From Nematostella vectensis (lineage: Eukaryota; Cnidaria; Anthozoa; Actiniaria; Edwardsiidae): a DNA stretch of 64,000 nt. Location: contig NC_064035.1 of assembly GCF_932526225.1 (NCBI RefSeq), positions 312,501 through 376,500 of the forward strand. The letters are read 5' to 3'. A program made the translations under genes and the position numbers. Shown in pieces: positions 52,436 through 64,000 of this stretch; within the stretch, counting starts at the first letter, position 1, and each line of letters starts with the position of its first letter. The notes under the pieces are model-generated. The model had not been told where the DNA came from, searched no databases, and saw nothing but the letters and a program-made list of their open reading frames with translations.

Positions 52436-54074
52436 AGTAATTTTCATTACAATTCCCTTCAGCAATGCCACGTTAGTCTTTCGTTGCGGGCACTTGACTA
52501 CTAACGCAGCGACCCGGGTTCGATTCCCGCTGATAGCCTATTTTTTTTCTTTATTTTTTTTTTTTTAAATATCGATACTTAATTATACTGTTCTTGGTGT
52601 GTCATGACATAAAAAAAAGGTAAAGGGACATTTTTATGTACTCTCAGCATCTTTGATGTGCTCATGCTTTGTTCAGGATCCTGTACATATTTTATGCACA
52701 CAAGAACTAACTAGATTCCTTGGATAACTTGATTAAGTAGATTCTAACATAGAGCATAGCGCTCGATAGATTGATATACCTTTTTTTCCGAGTATACTGT
52801 TTTATTTTTCCTAATGTTACTTTTAGGAATTTACATTCGGAAAAAAAATTATCGATTATAACCTTTTGGAGGTTACACTCGTAAAACAAATTCCCGAATG
52901 TAACCCTGAAGCTTTTCCCGAATGTAACCTCCAGTCCGATGGTGACTTTGCTTAGGATAGTTTACGATACCAATAGTATTAAAAGTGATTTTCATTACAA
53001 TTCCCTTCAGCAATGCTACGTTAGTCTTTCGTTGCGGGCACTTGACTACTAACGCAGCGATCCGGGTTCGATTCCCGCTGATAGCCTATTTTTGTTTTCT
53101 TCATTTTTTTTTTAAATATCGATACTTAATTATACTGTTCTTGGTGTGTCATGACATAAAAATAAGGTATAGGGACATTTTTATGTACTCTCAGCATCTT
53201 TGATGTGCTCATGCTTTGTTCAGGATCCTGTACATATTTTATGCACACAAGAACTAACTAGATTCCTTGGATAACTTGATTAAGTAGATTCTAACATAGA
53301 GCATAGCGCTCGATAGATTGATATACCTTTTTTTCCGAGTATACTGTTTTATTTTTCCTAATGTTACTTTTTGGAATTTACATTCGGAAAAAAAATTATC
53401 GATTATAACCTTTTGGAGGTTACACTCGTAAAACAAATTCCCGAATGTAACCCTGAAGCTTTTCCCGAATGTAACCTCCAGTCCGATGGTGACTTTGCTT
53501 AGGATAGTTTACGATACCAATAGTATTAAAAGTGATTTTCATTACAATTCTCTTCAGCAATGCCACGTTAGTCTTTCGTTGCGTGCACTTAACTACTAAC
53601 GCAGCGACCCGGGTTCGATTCCCGCTGATAGCCTATTTTTTTTTTTTTTTTTTTTTTAAATATCGATACTTAATTATACTGTTCTTGGTGTGTCATGACA
53701 TAAAAAAAAGGTATAGGGACATTTTTATGTACTCTCAGCATCTTTGATGTGCTCATGCTTTGTTCAGGATCCTGTACATATTTTATGCACACAAGAACTA
53801 ACTAGATTCCTTGGATAACTTGATTAAGTAGATTCTAACATAGAGCATAGCGCTCGATAGATTGATATACCTTTTTTTCCGAGTATACTGTTTTATTTTT
53901 CCTAATGTTACTTTTTGGAATTTACATTCGGAAAAAAAATTATCGATTATAACCTTTTGGAGGTTACACTCGTAAAACAAATTCCCGAATGTAACCCTGA
54001 AGCTTTTCCCGAATGTAACCTCCAGTCCGATGGTGACTTTGCTTGGGATAGTTTACGATACCAATAGTATTAAA

Positions 54075-55712
54075 AGTAATTTTCATTACAATTCCCTTCA
54101 GCAATGCCACGTTAGTCTTTCGTTGCGGGCACTTGACTACTAACGCAGCTACCCGGGTTCGATTCCCGCTGATAGCCTATTTTTTTTTCTTTTTTTTTTT
54201 TTTAAATATCGATACTTAATTATACTGTTCTTGGTGTGTCATGACATAAAAAGAAGGTATAGGGACATTTTTATGTACTCTCAGCATCTTTGATGTGCTC
54301 ATGCTTTGTTCAGGATCCTGTACATATTTTATGCACACAAGAACTAACTAGATTCCTTGGATAACTTGATTAAGTAGATTCTAACATAGAGCATAGCGCT
54401 CGATAGATTGATATACCTTTTTTTCCGAGTATACTGTTTTATTTTTCCTAATGTTACTTTTTGGAATTTACATTCGGAAAAAAAAATTATCGATTGTAAC
54501 CTTTTGGAGGTTACACTCGTAAAACAAATTCCCGAATGTAACCCTGAAGCTTTTCCCGAATGTAACCTCCAGTGCGATGGTGACTTTGCTTGGGATAGTT
54601 TACGATACCAATAGTATTAAAAGTAATTTTCATTACAATTCCCTTCAGCAATGCCACGTTAGTCTTTCGTTGCGGGCACTTGACTACTAACGCAGCGACC
54701 CGGGTTCGATTCCCGCTGATAGCCTTTTTTTTTTTCTTTATTTTTTTTTTAAATATCGATACTTAATTATACTGTTCTTGGTGTGTCATGACATAAAAAA
54801 AAGGTATAGGGACATTTTTATGTACTCTCAGCATCTTTGATGTGCTCATGCTTTGTTCAGGATCCTGTACATATTTTATGCACACAAGAACTAACTAGAT
54901 TCCTTGGATAACTTGATTAAGTAGATTCTAACATAGAGCATAGCGCTCGATAGATTGATATACCTTTTTTTTCCGAGTATACTGTTTTATTTTTCCTAAT
55001 GTTACTTTTTGGAATTTACATTCGGAAAAAAAATTATCGATTATAACCTTTTGGAGGTTACACTCGTAAAACAAATTCCCGAATGTAACACTGAAGCTTT
55101 TCCCGAATGTAACCTCCAGTCCGATGGTGACTTTGCTTGGGATAGTTTACGATACCAATAGTATTAAAAGTAATTTTCATTACAATTCCCTTCAGCAATG
55201 CCACGTTAGTCTTTCGTTGCGGGCACTTGACTACTAACGCAGCGACCCGGGTTCGATTCCCGCTGATAGCCTATTTTTTTAATTTTTATTTTTTTAAATA
55301 TCGATACTTAATTATACTGTTCTTGGTGTGTCATGACATAAAAAAAAGGTATAGGGACATTTTTATGTACTCTCAGCATCTTTGATGTGCTCATGCTTTG
55401 TTCAGGATCCTGTACATATTTTATGCACACAAGAACTAACTAGATTCCTTGGATAACTTGATTAAGTAGATTCTAACATAGAGCATAGCGCTCGATAGAT
55501 TGATATACCTTTTTTTCCGAGTATACTGTTTTATTTTTCCTAATGTTACTTTTTGGAATTTACATTCGGAAAAAAAATTATCGATTGTAACCTTTTGGAG
55601 GTTACACTCGTAAAACAAATTCCCGAATGTAACCCTGAAGCTTTTCCCGAATGTAACCTCCAGTCCGATGGTGACTTTGCTTGGGATAGTTTACGATACC
55701 AATAGTATTAAA
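54075..55712 (+). repeat. Three-monomer group duplicated at 61658-63295
   Basis: Monomers 100-102 match 114-116: GCAGCTACCC with CAGTGCGATGG; then a T-rich tract without the TA, eight T before CCGAG and AACACTGAAG; then a T tract broken by A as TTTTTATTTTTTT. The offset is 7583 bp. Confidence 0.7.
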
Positions 55713-55815
55713 AGTAATTTTCATTACAATTTCCTTCAGCAATGCCACGTTAGTCTTTCGTTGCGGGCACTTGATTACTAACGCAGCGACCCGGGTTCGA
55801 TTCCCGCTGATAGCC

Positions 55816-55847
55816 TTTTTTTTTCTTTTTTTTTTTTTTTTTTTTTT
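55816..55847 (+). repeat. Expanded T tract (T9-C-T22)
   Basis: This is among the longest T tracts downstream of a tRNA-like module in the window; monomer 99 has an unbroken T22 at 53636-53657. Length variation here accounts for most monomer length differences in domain B. Homopolymer lengths may include sequencing error. Confidence 0.7.
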
Positions 55848-56812
55848 AAATATCGATACTTAATTATACTGTTCTTGGTGTGTCATGACATAAAAAGAAG
55901 GTATAGGGACATTTTTATGTACTCTCAGCATCTTTGATGTGCTCATGCTTTGTTCAGGATCCTGTACATATTCTATGCACACAAGAACTAACTAGATTCC
56001 TTGGATAACTTGATTAAGTAGATTCTAACATAGAGCATAGCGCTCGATAGATTGATATACCTTTTTTTCCGAGTATACTGTTTTATTTTTCCTAATGTTA
56101 CTTTTTGGAATTTACATTCGGAAAAAAAAATTATCGATTGTAACCTTTTGGAGGTTACACTCGTAAAACAAATTCCCGAATGTAACCCTGAAGCTTTTCC
56201 CGAATGTAACCTCCAGTGCGATGGTGACTTTGCTTGGGATAGTTTACGATACCAATAGTATTAAAAGTAATTTTCATTACAATTCCATTCAGCAATGCCA
56301 CGTTAATCTTTCGTTGCGGGCACTTGACTACTAACGCAGCGACCCGGGTTCGATTCCCGCTGATAGCCTATTTTTTTTTCTTTATTTTTTTTTTAAATAT
56401 CGATACTTAATTATACTGTTCTTGGTGTGTCATGACATAAAAATAAGGTATAGGGACATTTTTATGTACTCTCAGCATCTTTGATGTGCTCATGCTTTGT
56501 TCAGGATCCTGTACATATTCTATGCACACAAGAACTAACTAGATTCCTTGGATAACTTGATTAAGTAGATTCTAACATAGAGCATAGCGCTCGATAGATT
56601 GATATACCTTTTTTTCCGAGTATACTGTTTTATTTTTCCTAATGTTACTTTTTGGAATTTACATTCGGAAAAAAAAATTATCGATTGTAACCTTTTGGAG
56701 GTTACACTCGTAAAACAAATTCCCGAATGTAACCCTGAAGCTTTTCCCGAATGTAACCTCCAGTGCGATGGTGACTTTGCTTGGGATAGTTTACGATACC
56801 AATAGTATTTAA

Positions 56813-58446
56813 AGTAATTTTCATTACAATTCCCTTCAGCAATGCCACGTTAGTCTTTCGTTGCGGGCACTTGACTACTAACGCAGCGACCCGGGTTCGA
56901 TTCCCGCTGATAGCCTATTTTTTTTTCTTTATTTTTTTTTTAAATATCGATACTTAATTATACTGTTCTTGGTGTGTCATGACATAAAAAAAAGGTATAG
57001 GGACATTTTTATGTACTCTTAGCATCTTTGATGTGCTCATGCTTTGTTCAGGATCCTGTACATATTTTATGCACACAAGAACTAACTAGATTCCTTGGAT
57101 AACTTGATTAAGTAGATTCTAACATAGAGCATAGCGCTCGATAGATTGATATACCTTTTTTTCCGAGTATACTGTTTTATTTTTCCTAATGTTACTTTTT
57201 GGAATTTACATTCGGAAAAAAAATTATCGATTATAACCTTTTGGAGGTTACACTCGTGAAACAAATTCCCGAATGTAACCCTGAAGCTTTTCCCGAATGT
57301 AACCTCCAGTCCGATGGTGACTTTGCTTAGGATAGTTTACAATACCAATAGTATTAAAAGTGATTTTCATTACAATTCTCTTCAGCAATGCCACGTTAGT
57401 CTTTCGTTGCGTGCACTTAACTACTAACGCAGCGACCCGGGTTCGATTCCCGCTGATAGCCTATTTTTTTTTTTTTTTTTTTTTAAATATCGATACTTAA
57501 TTATACTGTTCTTGGTGTGTCATGACATAAAAAGAAGGTATAGGGACATTTTTATGTACTCTCAGCATCTTTGATGTGCTCATGCTTTGTTCAGGATCCT
57601 GTACATATTTTATGCACACAAGAACTAACTAGATTCCTTGGATAACTTGATTAAGTAGATTCTAACATAGAGCATACCGCTCGATAGATTGATATACCTT
57701 TTTTTCCGAGTATACTGTTTTATTTTTCCTAATGTTACTTTTTGGAATTTACATTCGGAAAAAAAATTATCGATTGTAACCTTTTGGAGGTTACACTCGT
57801 AAAACAAATTCCCGAATGTAACCCTGAAGCTTTTCCCGAATGTATCCTCCAGTCCGATGGTGACTTTGCTTGGGATAGTTTACGATACCAATAGTATTAA
57901 AAGTAATTTTCATTACAATTCCATTCAGCAATGCCACGTTAGTCTTTCGTTGCGGGCACTTGACTACTAACGCAGCCACCCGGGTTCGATTCCCGCTGAT
58001 AGCCTTTTTTTTTCTTTATTTTTTTTTTAAATATCGATACTTAATTATACTGTTCTTGGTGTGTCATGACATAAAAAGAAGGTATAGGGACATTTTTATG
58101 TACTCTCAGCATCTTTGATGTGCTCATGCTTTGTTCAGGATCCTGTACATATTTTATGCACACAAGAACTAACTAGATTCCTTGGATAACTTGATTAAGT
58201 AGATTCTAACATAGAGCATAGCGCTCGATAGATTGATATACCTTTTTTTTCCGAGTATACTGTTTTATTTTTCCTAATGTTACTTTTTGGAATTTACATT
58301 CGGAAAAAAAATTATCGATTATAACCTTTTGGAGGTTACACTCGTAAAACAAATTCCCGAATGTAACACTGAAGCTTTTCCCGAATGTAACCTCCAGTCC
58401 GATGGTGACTTTGCTTGGGATAGTTTACGATACCAATAGTATTAAA
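56813..58446 (+). repeat. Three-monomer group, copy 3 of 3, domain B
   Basis: Monomers 105-107. Private changes include CTCTTAGCATC near 57018 and TTTACAATACC near 57337. Confidence 0.75.
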
Positions 58447-60013
58447 AGTAATTTTCATTACAATTCCCTTCAGCAATGCCACGTTAGTCTTTCGTTGCGG
58501 GCACTTGACTACTAACGCAGCGACCCGGGTTCGATTCCCGCTGATAGCCTATTTTTTTTATTTTTATTTTTTTAAATATCGATACTTAATTATACTGTTC
58601 TTGGTGTGTCATGACATAAAAAAAAGGTATAGGGACATTTTTATGTACTCTCAGCATCTTTGATGTGCTCATGCTTTGTTCAGGATCCTGTACATATTTT
58701 ATGCACACAAGAACTAACTAGATTCCTTGGATAACTTGATTAAGTAGATTCTAATGTTACTTTTTGGAATTTACATTCGGAAAAAAAATTATCGATTGTA
58801 ACCTTTTGGAGGTTACACTCGTAAAACAAATTCCCGAATGTAACCCTGAAGCTTTTCCCGAATGTATCCTCCAGTCCGATGGTGACTTTGCTTGGGATAG
58901 TTTACGATACCAATAGTATTAAAAGTAATTTTCATTACAATTCCATTCAGCAATGCCACGTTAGTCTTTCGTTGCGGGCACTTGACTACTAACGCAGCCA
59001 CCCGGGTTCGATTCCCGCTGATAGCCTTTTTTTTTCTTTATTTTTTTTTTTAAATATCGATACTTAATTATACTGTTCTTGGTGTGTCATGACATAAAAA
59101 GAAGGTATAGGGACATTTTTATGTACTCTCAGCATCTTTGATGTGCTCATGCTTTGTTCAGGATCCTGTACATATTTTATGCACACAAGAACTAACTAGA
59201 TTCCTTGGATAACTTGATTAAGTAGATTCTAACATAGAGCATAGCGCTCGATAGATTGATATACCTTTTTTTTCCGAGTATACTGTTTTATTTTTCCTAA
59301 TGTTACTTTTTGGAATTTACATTCGGAAAAAAAATTATCGATTATAACCTTTTGGAGGTTACACTCGTAAAACAAATTCCCGAATGTAACACTGAAGCTT
59401 TTCCCGAATGTAACCTCCAGTCCGATGGTGACTTTGCTTGGGATAGTTTACGATACCAATAGTATTAAAAGTAATTTTCATTACAATTCCCTTCAGCAAT
59501 GCCACGTTAGTCTTTCGTTGCGGGCACTTGACTACTAACGCAGCGACCCGGGTTCGATTCCCGCTGATAGCCTATTTTTTTTATTTTTATTTTTTTAAAT
59601 ATCGATACTTAATTATACTGTTCTTGGTGTGTCATGACATAAAAAAAAGGTATAGGGACATTTTTATGTACTCTCAGCATCTTTGATGTGCTCTTGCTTT
59701 GTTCAGGATCCTGTACATATTTTATGCACACAAGAACTAACTAGATTCCTTGGATAACTTGATTAAGTAGATTCTAACATAGAGCATAGCGCTCGATAGA
59801 TTGATATACCTTTTTTTCCGAGTATACTGTTTTATGTTTCCTAATGTTACTTTTTGGAATTTACATTCGGAAAAAAAATTATCGATTGTAACCTTTTGGA
59901 GGTTACACTCGTAAAACAAATTCCCGAATGTAACCCTGAAGCTTTTCCCGAATGTAACCTCCAGTCCGATGGTGACTTTGCTTGGGATAGTTTACGATAC
60001 CAATAGTATTAAA
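57902..60013 (+). repeat. Tandem dimer duplication, one copy with a 67-bp deletion
   Basis: Monomers 107-108 and 109-110 are a duplicated pair. The first of each has ATTCCATTCAG, GCAGCCACCC, eight T before CCGAG, and AACACTGAAG; the second has TTTTTTTTATTTTTA. Monomer 108 is only 477 bp: from CTAA at 58751 it jumps directly to TGTTACTTTTTGG, losing the CATAGAGC to TTTTTCCTAA segment. Confidence 0.85.
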
Positions 60014-60559
60014 AGTAATTTTAATTACAATTCCATTCAGCAATGCCACGTTAGTCTTTCGTTGCGGGCACTTGACTACTAACGCAGCCACCCGGGTTCG
60101 ATTCCCGCTGATAGCCTTTTTTTTTCTTTATTTTTTTTTTTAAATATCGATACTTAATTATACTGTTCTTGGTGTGTCATGACATAAAAAGAAGGTATAG
60201 GGACATTTTTATGTACTCTCAGCATCTTTGATGTGCTCATGCTTTGTTCAGGATCCTGTACATATTTTATGCACACAAGAACTAACTAGATTCCTTGGAA
60301 AACTTGATTAAGTAGATTCTAACATAGAGCATAGCGCTCGATAGATTGATATACCTTTTTTTCCGAGTATACTGTTTTATTTTTCCTAATGTTACTTTTT
60401 GGAATTTACATTCGGAAAAAAAAATTATCGATTATAACCTTTTGGAGGTTACACTCGTAAAACAAATTCCCGAATGTAACCCTGAAGCTTTTCCCGAATG
60501 TAACCTCCAGTCCGATGGTGACTTTGCTTAGGATAGTTTACGATACCAATAGTATTAAA

Positions 60560-61657
60560 AGTAATTTTCATTACAATCCCCTTCAGCAATGCCACGTTAG
60601 TCTTTCGTTGCGGGCACTTGACTACTAACGCAGCCACCCGGGTTCGATTCCCGCTGATAGCCTATTTTTTTTCTTTATTTATTTTTTTTTAAATATCGAT
60701 ACTTAATTATACTGTTCTTGGTGTGTCATGACATAAAAATAAGGTATAGGGACATTTTTATGTACTCTCAGCATCTTTGATGTGCTCATGCTTTGTTCAG
60801 GATCCTGTACATATTTTATGCACACAAGAACTAACTAGATTCCTTGGATAACTTGATTAAGTAGATTCTAACATAGAGCATAGCGCTCGATAGATTGATA
60901 TACCTTTTTTTCCGAGTATACTGTTTTATTTTTCCTAATGTTACTTTTTGGAATTTACATTCGGAAAAAAAAATTATCGATTATAACCTTTTGGAGGTTA
61001 CACTCGTAAAACAAATTCCCGAATGTAACCCTGAAGCTTTTCCCGAATGTAACCTCCAGTCCGATGGTGACTTTGCTTAGGATAGTTTACGATACCAATA
61101 GTATTAAAAGTAATTTTCATTACAATCCCCTTCAGCAATGCCACGTTAGTCTTTCGTTGCGGGCACTTGACTACTAACGCAGCCACCCGGGTTCGATTCC
61201 CGCTGATAGCCTATTTTTTTTCTTTATTTATTTTTTTTTAAATATCGATACTTAATTATACTGTTCTTGGTGTGTCATGACATAAAAATAAGGTATAGGG
61301 ACATTTTTATGTACTCTCAGCATCTTTGATGTGCTCATGCTTTGTTCAGGATCCTGTACATATTTTATGCACACAAGAACTAACTAGATTCCTTGGATAA
61401 CTTGATTAAGTAGATTCTAACATAGAGCATAGCGCTCGATAGATTGATATACCTTTTTTTCCGAGTATACTGTTTTATTTTTCCTAATGTTACTTTTTGG
61501 AATTTACATTCGGAAAAAAAAATTATCGATTATAACCTTTTGGAGGTTACACTCGTAAAACAAATTCCCGAATGTAACCCTGAAGCTTTTCCCGAATGTA
61601 ACCTCCAGTCCGATGGTGACTTTGCTTGGGATAGTTTACGATACCAATAGTATTAAA
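60560..61657 (+). repeat. Tandem pair of near-identical 549-bp monomers
   Basis: Monomers 112 and 113 share ACAATCCCCTTC, GCAGCCACCC, a T tract with TTTATTTATTT and ATAAAAATAAGG. Their ends differ (TGCTTAGG against TGCTTGGG). Monomers 91 and 118 belong to the same type. Confidence 0.8.
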
Positions 61658-63295
61658 AGTAATTTTCATTACAATTCCCTTCAGCAATGCCACGTTAGTC
61701 TTTCGTTGCGGGCACTTGACTACTAACGCAGCTACCCGGGTTCGATTCCCGCTGATAGCCTATTTTTTTTTCTTTTTTTTTTTTTTAAATATCGATACTT
61801 AATTATACTGTTCTTGGTGTGTCATGACATAAAAAGAAGGTATAGGGACATTTTTATGTACTCTCAGCATCTTTGATGTGCTCATGCTTTGTTCAGGATC
61901 CTGTACATATTTTATGCACACAAGAACTAACTAGATTCCTTGGATAACTTGATTAAGTAGATTCTAACATAGAGCATAGCGCTCGATAGATTGATATACC
62001 TTTTTTTCCGAGTATACTGTTTTATTTTTCCTAATGTTACTTTTTGGAATTTACATTCGGAAAAAAAAATTATCGATTGTAACCTTTTGGAGGTTACACT
62101 CGTAAAACAAATTCCCGAATGTAACCCTGAAGCTTTTCCCGAATGTAACCTCCAGTGCGATGGTGACTTTGCTTGGGATAGTTTACGATACCAATAGTAT
62201 TAAAAGTAATTTTCATTACAATTCCCTTCAGCAATGCCACGTTAGTCTTTCGTTGCGGGCACTTGACTACTAACGCAGCGACCCGGGTTCGATTCCCGCT
62301 GATAGCCTTTTTTTTTTTCTTTATTTTTTTTTTAAATATCGATACTTAATTATACTGTTCTTGGTGTGTCATGACATAAAAAAAAGGTATAGGGACATTT
62401 TTATGTACTCTCAGCATCTTTGATGTGCTCATGCTTTGTTCAGGATCCTGTACATATTTTATGCACACAAGAACTAACTAGATTCCTTGGATAACTTGAT
62501 TAAGTAGATTCTAACATAGAGCATAGCGCTCGATAGATTGATATACCTTTTTTTTCCGAGTATACTGTTTTATTTTTCCTAATGTTACTTTTTGGAATTT
62601 ACATTCGGAAAAAAAATTATCGATTATAACCTTTTGGAGGTTACACTCGTAAAACAAATTCCCGAATGTAACACTGAAGCTTTTCCCGAATGTAACCTCC
62701 AGTCCGATGGTGACTTTGCTTGGGATAGTTTACGATACCAATAGTATTAAAAGTAATTTTCATTACAATTCCCTTCAGCAATGCCACGTTAGTCTTTCGT
62801 TGCGGGCACTTGACTACTAACGCAGCGACCCGGGTTCGATTCCCGCTGATAGCCTATTTTTTTTATTTTTATTTTTTTAAATATCGATACTTAATTATAC
62901 TGTTCTTGGTGTGTCATGACATAAAAAAAAGGTATAGGGACATTTTTATGTACTCTCAGCATCTTTGATGTGCTCATGCTTTGTTCAGGATCCTGTACAT
63001 ATTTTATGCACACAAGAACTAACTAGATTCCTTGGATAACTTGATTAAGTAGATTCTAACATAGAGCATAGCGCTCGATAGATTGATATACCTTTTTTTC
63101 CGAGTATACTGTTTTATTTTTCCTAATGTTACTTTTTGGAATTTACATTTGGAAAAAAAATTATCGATTGTAACCTTTTGGAGGTTACACTCGTAAAACA
63201 AATTCCCGAATGTAACCCTGAAGCTTTTCCCGAATGTAACCTCCAGTCCGATGGTGACTTTGCTTGGGATAGTTTACGATACCAATAGTATTAAA
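61658..63295 (+). repeat. Second copy of the 54075-55712 group
   Basis: Monomers 114-116. The last of them is also closely related to monomers 108 and 110, sharing TTTTTTTTATTTTTA. Confidence 0.7.
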
Positions 63296-63840
63296 AGTAA
63301 TTTTCATTACAATTCCATTCAGCAATGCCACGTTAGTCTTTCGTTGCGGGCACTTGACTACTAACGCAGCCACCCGGGTTCGATTCCCGCTGATAGCCTT
63401 TTTTTTTCTTTATTTTTTTTTTAAATATCGATACTTAATTATACTGTTCTTGGTGTGTCATGACATAAAAAGAAGGTATAGGGACATTTTTATGTACTCT
63501 CAGCATCTTTGATGTGCTCATGCTTTGTTCAGGATCCTGTACATATTTTATGCACACAAGAACTAACTAGATTCCTTGGATAACTTGATTAAGTAGATTC
63601 TAACATAGAGCATAGCGCTCGATAGATTGATATACCTTTTTTTCCGAGTATACTGTTTTATTTTTCCTAATGTTACTTTTTGGAATTTACATTCGGAAAA
63701 AAAAATTATCGATTATAACCTTTTGGAGGTTACACTCGTAAAACAAATTCCCGAATGTAACCCTGAAGCTTTTCCCGAATGTAACCTCCAGTCCGATGGT
63801 GACTTTGCTTAGGATAGTTTACGATACCAATAGTATTAAA

Positions 63841-64000
63841 AGTAATTTTCATTACAATCCCCTTCAGCAATGCCACGTTAGTATTTCGTTGCGGGCACTT
63901 GACTACTAACGCAGCCACCCGGGTTCGATTCCCGCTGATAGCCTATTTTTTTTCTTTATTTTTTTTTTTAAATATCGATACTTAATTATACTGTTCTTGG
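63841..64000 (+). repeat. Partial monomer 118 at the right edge
   Basis: The first 160 bp of a monomer, with the tRNA-like module at 63872-63943 and an intact B box at 63922-63932. It has ACAATCCCC and GCAGCCACCC. The array continues beyond the window. Confidence 0.95.

Larger units (their letters stand above)
1..64000 (+). repeat. 546-bp tRNA-derived satellite array, 117 complete monomers plus one partial
   Basis: Every part of the window aligns to one monomer in the same orientation; no unique DNA or inverted monomer was seen. Phase is set at the AGTAATTTTCATT (or AGTGATTTTCATT) block just upstream of the tRNA-like module. Monomer starts: 1, 557, 1100, 1647, 2201, 2757, 3303, 3858, 4404, 4950, 5504, 6036, 6580, 7134, 7681, 8227, 8770, 9317, 9873, 10418, 10961, 11505, 12053, 12599, 13144, 13690, 14244, 14787, 15335, 15881, 16424, 16970, 17515, 18060, 18613, 19159, 19702, 20248, 20804, 21350, 21904, 22450, 22995, 23550, 24082, 24626, 25180, 25727, 26272, 26817, 27360, 27916, 28448, 28992, 29548, 30094, 30641, 31186, 31734, 32281, 32831, 33379, 33924, 34468, 35014, 35557, 36105, 36651, 37193, 37739, 38285, 38831, 39373, 39920, 40459, 41005, 41551, 42099, 42644, 43187, 43739, 44287, 44832, 45379, 45922, 46466, 47008, 47557, 48104, 48643, 49188, 49736, 50260, 50807, 51353, 51896, 52436, 52984, 53531, 54075, 54622, 55169, 55713, 56266, 56813, 57359, 57902, 58447, 58924, 59470, 60014, 60560, 61109, 61658, 62205, 62752, 63296, 63841. 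Monomer numbers used elsewhere follow this list. Both array ends lie outside the window. Confidence 0.98.
33379..64000 (+). repeat. Array domain B (monomers 62-118)
   Basis: Typical variants are TGCTTAGGAT, ATAAAAAAAAGG or ATAAAAATAAGG, GTTGCGTGCACTT, CAGTGCGATGG, GCAGCCACCC, and ATTCTATGCAC. The CCTAA block is absent. GGTTCTATTCC B-box mutants, common in domain A, were not seen here. Repeated groups of two to nine monomers are present but do not follow the 2.19-kb order of domain A. Confidence 0.8.

Noticed and set aside
1-64000. CRISPR array
   Set aside because: The period is 546 bp and whole monomers repeat; there are no short repeats separated by unique spacers.
1-64000. rDNA, 5S or histone gene cluster
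   Set aside because: No rRNA-like sequence, 5S internal control region or histone coding frame was seen in the monomer; the only RNA-gene signal is tRNA-like.

Overview
The whole 64 kb window is one uninterrupted, single-orientation tandem satellite array with no unique sequence. I count 117 complete monomers plus a partial one at the right edge. The mean period is about 546 bp, most monomers are 532-556 bp, and two deletion monomers are 524 and 477 bp. I find no protein-coding gene. The open frames are 60-75 codons long, open only at TTG or GTG in every case I checked, and recur once per monomer.

The source is almost certainly a eukaryote. The array is AT-rich, has higher-order structure, and each monomer carries a tRNA-like RNA polymerase III module: a degenerate 72-nt tRNA cloverleaf, a B box that matches consensus exactly in most monomers, and a T-run terminator directly after the tRNA 3' end. 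A CCTAA-containing block (TTAGG on the other strand) and TATCGATA motifs would suit an arthropod, but they do not identify one. I cannot name the species.

Monomer layout, using monomer 1: tRNA-like module 32-103, T-run 106-113 and further T tract to about 131, palindrome TATCGATA 135-142, palindrome TGTCATGACA 165-174, palindrome CAGGATCCTG 239-248, an optional CCTAA-containing duplication 270-291, then a 120-bp module (383-505) of about six degenerate copies of a GTTACATTCGG motif in alternating orientation, which can form nested hairpins.

Array layout: domain A (1 to about 29.5 kb) is heterogeneous. It keeps traces of a four-monomer, about 2.19-kb higher-order repeat (HOR) and contains a 15-monomer segment duplicated 18-18.6 kb away (557-8769 and 19159-27359). 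A transition zone lies at about 29.5-33.4 kb. Domain B (about 33.4 kb to the end) uses another set of variants and has its own multi-monomer duplications. Short patches of one domain's variants inside the other suggest conversion or unequal exchange. Two monomers carry deletions at short direct repeats (24 bp at 50193, 67 bp at 58751).

The most interesting reading, as inference, is a tRNA-derived satellite that places a potential TFIIIC-binding B box and Pol III terminator every 546 bp over at least 64 kb. It could be a transcribed small-RNA array or a chromatin-organising array. No function is shown by the sequence alone.
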